DNA of 57,570 bases from Betaproteobacteria bacterium (GTDB lineage: Bacteria; Pseudomonadota; Gammaproteobacteria; Burkholderiales; Rhodocyclaceae), in assembly GCA_016208425.1 (NCBI GenBank), contig JACQYA010000064.1, positions 1-57,570 of the forward strand, written 5' to 3'. Each line of letters begins with the position of its first letter. Position 1 is the first letter of the stretch. The notes under the pieces were generated by a model. That model was given only the letters and a program-made list of their open reading frames with translations. It was not told the origin of the DNA and did no database searches. Both the position numbers and the translations under genes were made by a program. Below, piece by piece: positions 50,962 to 57,570 of this stretch.

Positions 50962-51882
50962 ATGAACCCTGTCGCAAAAAACCGTTTGGCGAAGTCGATG
51001 AACCTACGCCGCCGCCTTATCGAGCGTGGCATCGAGGGGCTGTTGCTGTTCGCCGCCCTGGTCTCGGTGTTTACGACGCTGGCCATCGTTGCGATTCTGC
51101 TCTGGGAGTCGGTCGTCTTTTTCGAGCATGTCCCGATCTGGGATTTTCTGACCGATACGCAATGGACGCCGCTGTTCGACGACGCGCATTTCGGCATCAT
51201 GTCCTTGCTGGCGGGGACGCTGACCACGACGCTGGTCGCGCTGCTGGTAGCGATTCCGCTCGGCACCGTGCTCGCTATCTATCTTTCCGAATTCGCCCCG
51301 TTCCGGCTGCGCGAGATCGCCAAGCCTTTTCTCGAATTGCTCGGCGGCATCCCGACGATCATCTACGGCTACTTCGCGCTGCTTTTCGTGACGCCGTTGT
51401 TGCAGCAGATTTTCCCTGAGCTGCCCGGTTTCAACATGCTGTCGGCCGGCCTGGTGATGGGCATTATGATCGTTCCCTACATCAGCTCGCTGTCCGAAGA
51501 CGCGATGCGCGCGGTGCCGATGCATATGCGCGAAGGCTCCTATGCGATGGGCGCGACGCGCCTGCAAACGGCGCTTTTCGTCGTCACGCCGGCCGCCATG
51601 TCGGGGCTGGCCTCGTCGTACATCCTCGGCATTTCGCGCGCGGTCGGCGAAACGATGGTCGTCGCCATCGCCGCCGGCATGCAGCCGAACCTGACCTTCA
51701 ACCCGGCCGAGCCGGCGGCGACGATCACCGCCTACATCGTCCAGGTTGCGCTCGGCGACCTGCCGCACGGCTCCGTCGGCTACCAGACGATTTTTGCCGC
51801 CGGCCTGACCCTGATGCTGATGACGCTGCTCTTCAACATCCTCGGCCATGTCCTGCGCAAGCGCTTCCGCGAGGCTTACTGA
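50962..51882 (+). CDS. pstC: Phosphate ABC transporter, permease PstC
   Basis: A 306-residue inner-membrane permease with six helices. The ABC permease EAA region is EDAMRAVPMHMREGSYAMGATRLQ; LLGGIPTIIYGYFALLFVTP and LGISRAVGETMVVAIAAG are typical PstC stretches. ATG 50962 is preferred to an upstream TTG. It forms the channel with PstA, whose gene starts 2 bases after its stop. Confidence 0.95.
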   Translation: MNPVAKNRLAKSMNLRRRLIERGIEGLLLFAALVSVFTTLAIVAILLWESVVFFEHVPIWDFLTDTQWTPLFDDAHFGIMSLLAGTLTTTLVALLVAIPLGTVLAIYLSEFAPFRLREIAKPFLELLGGIPTIIYGYFALLFVTPLLQQIFPELPGFNMLSAGLVMGIMIVPYISSLSEDAMRAVPMHMREGSYAMGATRLQTALFVVTPAAMSGLASSYILGISRAVGETMVVAIAAGMQPNLTFNPAEPAATITAYIVQVALGDLPHGSVGYQTIFAAGLTLMLMTLLFNILGHVLRKRFREAY

Positions 51883-51884
51883 AC

Positions 51885-52832
51885 ATGTCCGCCAAAACCA
51901 GAGATTTGCCCGCCGTTCTGCAATTGGAAGAAACGCGCCGCATCATCGCCCGCCACAAGGCTTGGGATCGCGCGTTCGGCGTGCTCGGCCTGGTCGCGCT
52001 GATCGGCGCGCTGCTGGTGTTTGCGACGCTGCTCGGCGAGATGCTGAAAAACGGCGCCGCGCATCTGTCCTACGATTTCTTCACCAGTTTTCCGTCGCGG
52101 CGGGCGGCCAACGCCGGCATTCTTTCGGCCTGGGTCGGCACCACGCTGGTCATGCTGGTCACGGCGCTGGTTGCCGTCCCGCTCGGCGTCGGCGCCGGCA
52201 TCTATCTCGAAGAATACGCGGCGAAGAACCTGCTGACCGACATCATCGAGATCAACGTCACCAATCTTGCCGGCGTGCCGTCGATCATCTACGGCCTGCT
52301 CGCGCTCGGCCTCTTCGTTTACCAGTTCGGTCTCGGCCAGAGCATCGCGGCGGCCGGGCTGACGCTGGCCTTGCTCATCCTGCCGGTGGTCATCGTCGCC
52401 ACGCGCGAAGCGATCCGCACCATCCCGCAGATCATCCGCGAGGCGGCTTACGCCTGCGGGGCGACCAAGTGGCAGATGGTGTCGCACCACATCCTGCCCT
52501 ACTCGCTGCCCGGCATCATGACCGGCGTGATTATCGGGCTGGCCCGCGCCATCGGCGAAACGGCGCCCATCATTACCATCGGCGCGCTGACCTTCATCGC
52601 CTTTTTGCCGCAGTCGCCGTTTCAGAGCGAAGCGCCATTCCTTAACGTTGAATGGCTGAGTGCGCCGTTTACCGTGATGCCGATCCAGATGTTCAACTGG
52701 GTGTCGCGGCCGGAAGCGGATTTCCAGGCCAACGCCGCCGCCGCCGGACTGGTGCTGCTGGTCATGACCCTGACCATGAACGCCGTCGCCATCTGGATAC
52801 GCTATCACTTCCGCAAGCGCATCAAGTGGTAA
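51885..52832 (+). CDS. pstA: Phosphate ABC transporter, permease PstA
   Basis: A 315-residue permease with six helices, the partner of PstC. Family motifs are NLAGVPSIIYGLLALGLFVY, REAIRTIPQIIREAAYACGATKWQ (EAA loop) and GLARAIGETAPIITIGAL. Its stop codon is the first TAA of a palindromic element that fills the gap to pstB. Confidence 0.95.
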   Translation: MSAKTRDLPAVLQLEETRRIIARHKAWDRAFGVLGLVALIGALLVFATLLGEMLKNGAAHLSYDFFTSFPSRRAANAGILSAWVGTTLVMLVTALVAVPLGVGAGIYLEEYAAKNLLTDIIEINVTNLAGVPSIIYGLLALGLFVYQFGLGQSIAAAGLTLALLILPVVIVATREAIRTIPQIIREAAYACGATKWQMVSHHILPYSLPGIMTGVIIGLARAIGETAPIITIGALTFIAFLPQSPFQSEAPFLNVEWLSAPFTVMPIQMFNWVSRPEADFQANAAAAGLVLLVMTLTMNAVAIWIRYHFRKRIKW

Positions 52833-52946
52833 TTCCAATTCGCCATGGAACCGGACGCTTTGTCGAGGTATTGACCTCGCCTTGCCGTGCTACAGCACTG
52901 ACTGCGGCTTGTCTTCGCGTCTCGGTTCCATAGCGAATCGGAATAT
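52830..52946. repeat. Palindromic cloverleaf-like element between pstA and pstB
   Basis: Terminal inverted repeats of 22 bases with two mismatches (52832-52853 begins ATTCCAATTCGCCATGG; 52923-52944 is its complement) enclose about 70 bases. The inside has two smaller hairpins: CGAGGT/ACCTCG and GTGCT/AGCAC. It starts at the pstA stop codon and ends 26 bases before pstB. The end TAATTCCAATTCGC also occurs after the phasin stop at 3340, so it belongs to a dispersed family, possibly MITE-like. Confidence 0.7.
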
Positions 52947-52969
52947 GACTTTCGACCAAGGAAACCATC

Positions 52970-53749
<780 letters not shown>

Positions 53750-53754
53750 ACGCG

Positions 53755-54240
53755 ATGACCGACCTCCTCCTGTGGCGCCACGCGGACGAGGCGGAGCAGG
53801 GCGACGACCGCCACGAATTGCGCCGCGCGCTGACCGTGCGCGGCGAAAAGCAGGCGAAGAGCATGGCGCGCTGGATCCGGGCAGAAGCGCCGAAACATCT
53901 GCGCGTGCTGTCCAGCCCCGCGCTGTACGCCCGACAAACCGCCAAAGCGCTAGATTTGCCCTGCGAGATCGAGGCGCGGCTCGGCCCGAAGGCGGCGGCG
54001 AGCGATTTGCTCGCCGCCGCCGGCTGGCCGGACGGCACGGGCAAGCGTCATGGCGCGGTGCTCCTCGTCGGCCATCAGCCGGCGCTGGGCCGGCTCGCCG
54101 CGCTCTTGCTGGCCGGCGGCGAAGACGCCTGGTCGATCAAGAAAGGCAGTCTCTGGTGGTTCACCAACCGGGTGCGCGAAGGCGAAACGCAGACCATCCT
54201 GCGCGCCGTGATGTCGGCCGATCTGGCGGGCGGCGGGTAA
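53755..54240 (+). CDS. sixA: SixA-like phosphohistidine phosphatase
   Basis: A 161-residue histidine phosphatase. The catalytic RHG-type motif is LWRHADEAE, with a second active-site His in VGHQPALGR and a typical SSPALYARQTAKAL stretch. SixA removes phosphate from phosphohistidine, e.g. in phosphorelays. It starts 5 bases after pstB, so it should be co-transcribed with the phosphate transporter. Homologues of this type are also fused or linked to CHAD/polyphosphate proteins in some bacteria, so a polyphosphate link is conceivable but unproven. Confidence 0.85.
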   Translation: MTDLLLWRHADEAEQGDDRHELRRALTVRGEKQAKSMARWIRAEAPKHLRVLSSPALYARQTAKALDLPCEIEARLGPKAAASDLLAAAGWPDGTGKRHGAVLLVGHQPALGRLAALLLAGGEDAWSIKKGSLWWFTNRVREGETQTILRAVMSADLAGGG

Positions 54241-54339
54241 ATAATCCAACCGCCCCTGGAGCGGCCTAGCAGGCCGCGATGCGGCGGTGGAGCATCCCTC
54301 GCTCTTACAGAGGGTGCTTGCCGATAGGTGGCGCAGCGA

Positions 54340-55113
54340 TCAAGCCTTGTTCCCGATAAAGTGCTTTACATACCTTGGATTCATGCGCGCCATCGGCAGC
54401 AGCACGAGCAGGTCGGCGGTATTGAAATCCGGATCCCACGCCGGTTCGCCGCATACCCAGGCGCCAACGCGCAGATAGCCCTTGACCAGCGGCGGCATCT
54501 CGGCCGGCAGATCCTGGCGTAGCGCGGCCAGCGGCAGCGGGTTGCGGGGGAACACCCGGTACTCCAGCGGGCACATGTGCTGCCCCAGGCCGCTGTAGAG
54601 CGACGCCGCCGAATGGCCGCCGTCGGCGATGCTGATCGACGCGCAGCCGATCAGCGTGTCGTAGTTTCCTTTCGTCATGTAATCCGCCAGCCCGGCCCAG
54701 AGCAGCGTGATTGTCGCGCCGGTGCGATAGTCGGGGTGCACACACGAGCGGCCGACTTCGACCAGACGCGGGCGCAGGTGGTGCAGCCGCCAGAGGTCGA
54801 ATTCCTGTTCCGAGTAGTAGCTGCCGATCTGCTTGGCGGCGTCGGGCGCCAGGATGCGGTAGGTGCCGACGACCTCCCCGCTCTCTTCGTCGCGGGCGAT
54901 CAGGTGATCGCAGTAGGGGTCGAAAATATCGTGATCGACGCCGGCGACGCGAGTTTCGATGCGCGCGCCAAGCTCGTCGGCAAATACCCGGTAGCGCAAT
55001 CTCTTGGCTTCCGTGATGTCGTTGTCGGTGCGGGCCAGTCCCACGGACAGGCGGTTGCGTGGGCGACGAGTGTTGCCGGCTTCGCTGCCGGCTTCGCGGC
55101 GGATGCTTTCCAT
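54340..55113 (-). CDS. olsB: Ornithine-acyl-ACP N-acyltransferase OlsB-like
   Basis: A 257-residue GNAT-fold acyltransferase of the OlsB family (PF13444): residues 25-55 RTDNDITEAKRLRYRVFADELGA and VEVGRSCVHPDYRTGATI carry the acyl-carrier binding pattern. OlsB makes lyso-ornithine lipid, a phosphorus-free membrane lipid precursor; the second acylation needs OlsA, not seen here. AAGGAGA precedes the ATG. A Pho-like repeat lies 77-98 bases upstream, and olsB is under PhoB control in Sinorhizobium. It is divergent from a plcP-like gene. Confidence 0.85.
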   Translation of the reverse strand: MESIRREAGSEAGNTRRPRNRLSVGLARTDNDITEAKRLRYRVFADELGARIETRVAGVDHDIFDPYCDHLIARDEESGEVVGTYRILAPDAAKQIGSYYSEQEFDLWRLHHLRPRLVEVGRSCVHPDYRTGATITLLWAGLADYMTKGNYDTLIGCASISIADGGHSAASLYSGLGQHMCPLEYRVFPRNPLPLAALRQDLPAEMPPLVKGYLRVGAWVCGEPAWDPDFNTADLLVLLPMARMNPRYVKHFIGNKA

Positions 55114-55189
55114 AACGCGCTCTCCTTTTTATCGTTACATTAAGTGAGGCCAGCTTATGGGCGGAAGATGACGGCTTTTTGAAGATTGC

Positions 55190-55211
55190 GTGACGCGCGC
55201 GTGACGCGCCG
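55190..55211 (-). promoter_or_regulatory. Pho-like direct repeat between olsB and plcP-like gene
   Basis: On the minus strand two 11-base units, CGGCGCGTCAC and GCGCGCGTCAC, place the GCGTCAC core at exactly 11-base spacing, the same core as in the pstS Pho box. Orientation favours olsB. On the plus strand one further core, CCGTCAC (55226-55232), lies before the plcP-like gene and may serve it. Confidence 0.6.
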
Positions 55212-55254
55212 TCGCCTTCATCGGCCCGTCACACAAGCGCGGCACGATGAGCCG

Positions 55255-56049
55255 ATGCCTGCGGTGCGCTCCATCTTCCTGTCCGACATTCATCTTGGCA
55301 CCCGCGCCTGTCAGGCCGCCCGCCTGAACGACTTCCTGCGCGAGTACGAAGCGGAAAACGTCTTCCTGATCGGCGACATCGTCGATTTCTGGGCGATGAG
55401 CCGGGGCATCCACTGGACGCCGGAACAGAACACCTTCGTGCAGAAGATGCTGCGCCGGGCGCGGCGCGGCGAACGGGTGGTGTTCGTTCCCGGCAACCAC
55501 GACGAGGCGTTGCGCGAATACGCCGGGATCGCCTTCGGCGACATCGAGGTGCTTGCCGAGCATGTGCACGAACTCGCCGACGGCCGCCGGTTTCTGCTCC
55601 TGCACGGCGACGAGTTCGACCAGATCACGCGCCATCACCGCTGGGTGGCGGTGCTCGGCGACGCGGCCTACGAGCTGCTCGTGCGGCTCAACGGTGTCCT
55701 GTCCTACGCGCGCCGCCGGCTCGGTATTTCCGGATACTGGTCGCTTGCCGGCTACGCCAAGCGCCGGGTCAAGAAAGCGCTGCAATTCGTCTTCGACTTC
55801 GAGGACTCGGCGCTGCACAGCGCCCGCCAGCGCGGCCTCGACGGCATCGTCTGCGGCCATATCCATTGCGCCGCGATCCGCGTTGCCGGTGGACTCACTT
55901 ACGTCAACTGCGGCGACTGGGTCGATAGCTGTACGGCGATTGTCGAGCACGCCGACGGGGCGCTGGAACTGATCGCCTGGGGGAGTGCCGGGAGCCTCCC
56001 GCTACCGCAGGAAATAGTTGAGAAGGGGGAGAACGAATGCGTGTGCTGA
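55255..56049 (+). CDS. Calcineurin-like phosphoesterase, PlcP-type phospholipase C candidate
   Basis: A 264-residue metallophosphoesterase with all motifs: SDIHLG, GDIVDFW, GNHDE, LLHGDEFD and CGHIHC. It resembles LpxH/UDP-2,3-diacylglucosamine hydrolases but is followed, with a 13-base overlap, by a glycosyltransferase. In alphaproteobacteria a PlcP phospholipase and a glycolipid synthase (Agt) form such a pair, used to turn phospholipid into diacylglycerol and then glycolipid under phosphate starvation. The divergent olsB and the Pho repeat support that reading. The LpxH-like alternative remains open. Confidence 0.8.
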   Translation: MPAVRSIFLSDIHLGTRACQAARLNDFLREYEAENVFLIGDIVDFWAMSRGIHWTPEQNTFVQKMLRRARRGERVVFVPGNHDEALREYAGIAFGDIEVLAEHVHELADGRRFLLLHGDEFDQITRHHRWVAVLGDAAYELLVRLNGVLSYARRRLGISGYWSLAGYAKRRVKKALQFVFDFEDSALHSARQRGLDGIVCGHIHCAAIRVAGGLTYVNCGDWVDSCTAIVEHADGALELIAWGSAGSLPLPQEIVEKGENECVC

Positions 56050-57212
56050 TGGTATCGGATGTCTATTTTCCGCGCGTCAACGGCGTGTCCACGGCGATCC
56101 AGACCTGTCGCCGGACACTGGCCGGCCATGGCGTCGAAGTCCGCCTGGTGGCGCCCGATTACGGCGGCGCGTGCGGCGAGCCGTGGATCAGCCGCGTGCC
56201 GTCGCGCCCCGTGCCGCGCGATCCCGAGGATCGGCTGATGCGCCGGAGCGCCTTGCGTGAGGCGGTAGCGGCCGAGGTGGCGCGCGGTTGCGACCTCGTC
56301 CACATACAGACGCCGTTCCTCGCGCACTATGCCGGCCACCGCGCGGCAAGCGGCGCCGGCATACCGGTGATCGCCACCTACCACACGCTGTTCGAGGAAT
56401 ATTTGCAGCATTACGCGCCGTTTGTTCCGGCCGGCTGGTTGCGCGGCATGGCGCGCCGTTTCTCGCGCGCGCAGTGCAACGCGCTCGACGCGGTGATCGT
56501 TCCGTCGCAAGCCGTGCGCCAGCGGCTGGCCGGCTACGGGGTCACCGCTCCGCTGCACGTCCGGCCGACCGGAGTTCCCGCGCACCGCCTCAACCCGCGC
56601 GCCAGCGCCGGGCGCGACGCCTTTCGCGCGCGCTACGGCATCGACCCGGCACGGCCAGTAGCACTTTTTGTCGGCCGCGTCGCGCACGAAAAAAACATCG
56701 GTTTTCTGCTCGACGTGGCTGATCTGGCGCGCGCGTCCTTGCCCGATCTGCTGCTGCTGGTTGCCGGCGAGGGGCCGGCGCTGGCCGCCTTGCGCGCGGC
56801 GGTGGCCGCTCGCGGCCTGGCGGCGAACGTTCGCTTTCTCGGCTATCTCGACCGTGGCCGCGAACTCCCCGAGTGTTATGCCGCCGCCGATGTCTTCGTC
56901 TTTGCGTCGCGCACGGAAACGCAGGGGCTGGTGCTGCTCGAAGCAATGGCGGCCGGGCTGCCGGTGGTGGCGCTGGCGGCGATGGGAACCCTCGACATTC
57001 TCGGCGCGCGGCGCGGCGCGCTGGTGCCGCCGGACGATCCGGCGGCTTTCGCCGCCGATCTGCTGGCGCTCCTGCGCGACGACGCCTTGCGCCGGCGGCT
57101 GGCGCGCGACGCGCGCGACACCGCGAACGAGTGGCTGGACGAAACTTTGGCCGGCCGGATGGCGGAACTCTACCGGCATATGGTAATCCCCCCGGGAATT
57201 AGCGGCAGTTAA
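56037..57212 (+). CDS. GT4-family glycosyltransferase, candidate diacylglycerol glycosyltransferase
   Basis: A 391-residue GT-B enzyme. The N-terminal MVSDVYFPRVNGVSTAIQTC and VHIQTPFLAHYAG and the C-terminal FVGRVAHEKNIGFLLDV and FASRTETQGLVLLEAMAAGLPVVA (E-x7-E motif) are typical of GT4 lipid glycosyltransferases such as SqdX and Agt. It overlaps the plcP-like gene by 13 bases, so the two are coupled. The likely role is adding sugar to diacylglycerol released by the phospholipase. GAAGGGGGAG precedes the ATG. An IS3-type element begins within about 40 bases of its stop. Confidence 0.82.
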   Translation: MRVLMVSDVYFPRVNGVSTAIQTCRRTLAGHGVEVRLVAPDYGGACGEPWISRVPSRPVPRDPEDRLMRRSALREAVAAEVARGCDLVHIQTPFLAHYAGHRAASGAGIPVIATYHTLFEEYLQHYAPFVPAGWLRGMARRFSRAQCNALDAVIVPSQAVRQRLAGYGVTAPLHVRPTGVPAHRLNPRASAGRDAFRARYGIDPARPVALFVGRVAHEKNIGFLLDVADLARASLPDLLLLVAGEGPALAALRAAVAARGLAANVRFLGYLDRGRELPECYAAADVFVFASRTETQGLVLLEAMAAGLPVVALAAMGTLDILGARRGALVPPDDPAAFAADLLALLRDDALRRRLARDARDTANEWLDETLAGRMAELYRHMVIPPGISGS

Positions 57213-57251
57213 AAGTAGAATTTTCTCCACAGTAGCCCGAGGAAATTTTAC

Positions 57252-57518
57252 ATGAAGACGTCACGCTTTTCAGACAGCCAGATCATTGCCGTACTCAAGC
57301 AAGCAGAAGGTGGCAGCCCGATCCCGGAACTGTGCCGGGAACACGGCATCAGTTCGGCCACGTTTTACAAATGGCGCAGCAAGTTCGGCGGCATGGACGC
57401 TTCGCTGATGGCGCGCCTCAAGGAACTCGAAGACGAGAACCGGCGGCTCAAGAAGATGTATGCCGAAGAACGCCTCAAGGCCGAGATCGTCCAGGAGGCC
57501 CCGCAAAAAAAGTGGTGA
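57252..57518 (+). CDS. IS3-family transposase OrfA
   Basis: An 88-residue OrfA with helix-turn-helix (SRFSDSQIIAVLKQAEGG, LCREHGISSATFYKWRSKFGG) and a leucine-zipper-like stretch (LKELEDENRRLKKMYAEERLK). Sequence and length fit the IS407 group of IS3 elements. At its end, seven A (57505-57511) form a slippery site for -1 frameshifting into OrfB. The left terminal repeat was not identified. Confidence 0.92.
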   Translation: MKTSRFSDSQIIAVLKQAEGGSPIPELCREHGISSATFYKWRSKFGGMDASLMARLKELEDENRRLKKMYAEERLKAEIVQEAPQKKW

Positions 57519-57570
57519 AGCCATCTTGCCGGCGCGAGATGGCGCAACGAACCGTAGAGAAAGGCGTCAG
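57512..57570 (+). CDS. IS3-family transposase OrfB, 5' fragment cut by window end
   Basis: In the -1 frame after the A7 run the sequence continues VVKPSCRREMAQRTVEKGV, the usual N-terminal pattern of IS407-group OrfB (DDE integrase). The rest lies beyond the window, so intactness cannot be judged. OrfB is normally made as an OrfAB fusion by frameshifting. Confidence 0.8.
   Translation, partial: MVKPSCRREMAQRTVEKGV

Noticed and set aside
55255-56049. LpxH, UDP-2,3-diacylglucosamine hydrolase
   Set aside because: Motifs alone allow it, but coupling to a GT4 lipid glycosyltransferase, divergence from olsB and a Pho repeat fit PlcP better; left as an alternative.

Overview
The window looks like chromosome of a GC-rich betaproteobacterium, most likely of the Rhodocyclales. 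The order purM / hda / HAD phosphatase / pcnB / folK / panB / panC / panD, the two phasins for polyhydroxyalkanoate granules and the Pst phosphate transporter all fit that group. One gene (22680-24596, minus) is a cytochrome b joined to a ferredoxin and an FAD/NAD(P) reductase module. From memory, a fusion of this type was highlighted in the polyphosphate-accumulating 'Candidatus Accumulibacter'. That lineage, or a close relative, is my best guess, but it is an inference and was not searched.

Layout. 1-3161: 3' end of hrpA, an EI24-type membrane protein and a CinA-like protein. 3340-4624: two phasins with a 37-bp perfect palindrome upstream. 4826-16114: a signalling locus with two Hanks-type Ser/Thr kinases carrying PEGA domains, two FHA proteins (one with a STAS domain), a VWA lipoprotein, TPR-like and lectin-like exported proteins, and a sugar-polymer pair (TIM-barrel glycosidase-like protein plus processive GT2). 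16456-18745: an IclR regulator, a truncated aldehyde dehydrogenase and a deaminase. 18988-20213: a decayed IS110-family transposase.

20661-35148 is a respiratory block. It holds an orphan divergent heme-copper-oxidase homologue with a TlpA thioredoxin. Next is a three-gene operon of two different cytochrome b fusions (one ending in 2x[4Fe-4S] plus an MvhD-like domain, the other in [2Fe-2S]-FAD-NAD(P)) separated by a small membrane protein, behind a well-formed FNR-type promoter. Then comes a B-type-like heme-copper enzyme whose catalytic subunit lacks the usual active-site tyrosine, with cyoE, SCO and two different heme A synthases, and finally an SCO / DUF1318 / PCuAC copper-delivery operon. 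Several FNR-like boxes suggest low-oxygen control of the block.

35369-47132 is mostly housekeeping: an NYN-LOTUS protein, a glycosyltransferase, pantothenate and folate biosynthesis, a CZB chemoreceptor, poly(A) polymerase, Hda, PurM and a methyltransferase. 47202-57212 is a phosphate region: a pseudopilin, an orphan histidine kinase, pstSCAB plus sixA behind a Pho box, then olsB (ornithine lipid) divergent from a plcP-like phospholipase C and a glycolipid glycosyltransferase. A second Pho-like repeat lies between the divergent genes. Together these would import phosphate and swap phospholipids for phosphorus-free lipids when phosphate is scarce. The window ends inside an IS3-family element.

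No tRNA, rRNA or CRISPR array was seen. All protein calls rest on recognised motifs and family memory, without database searches.
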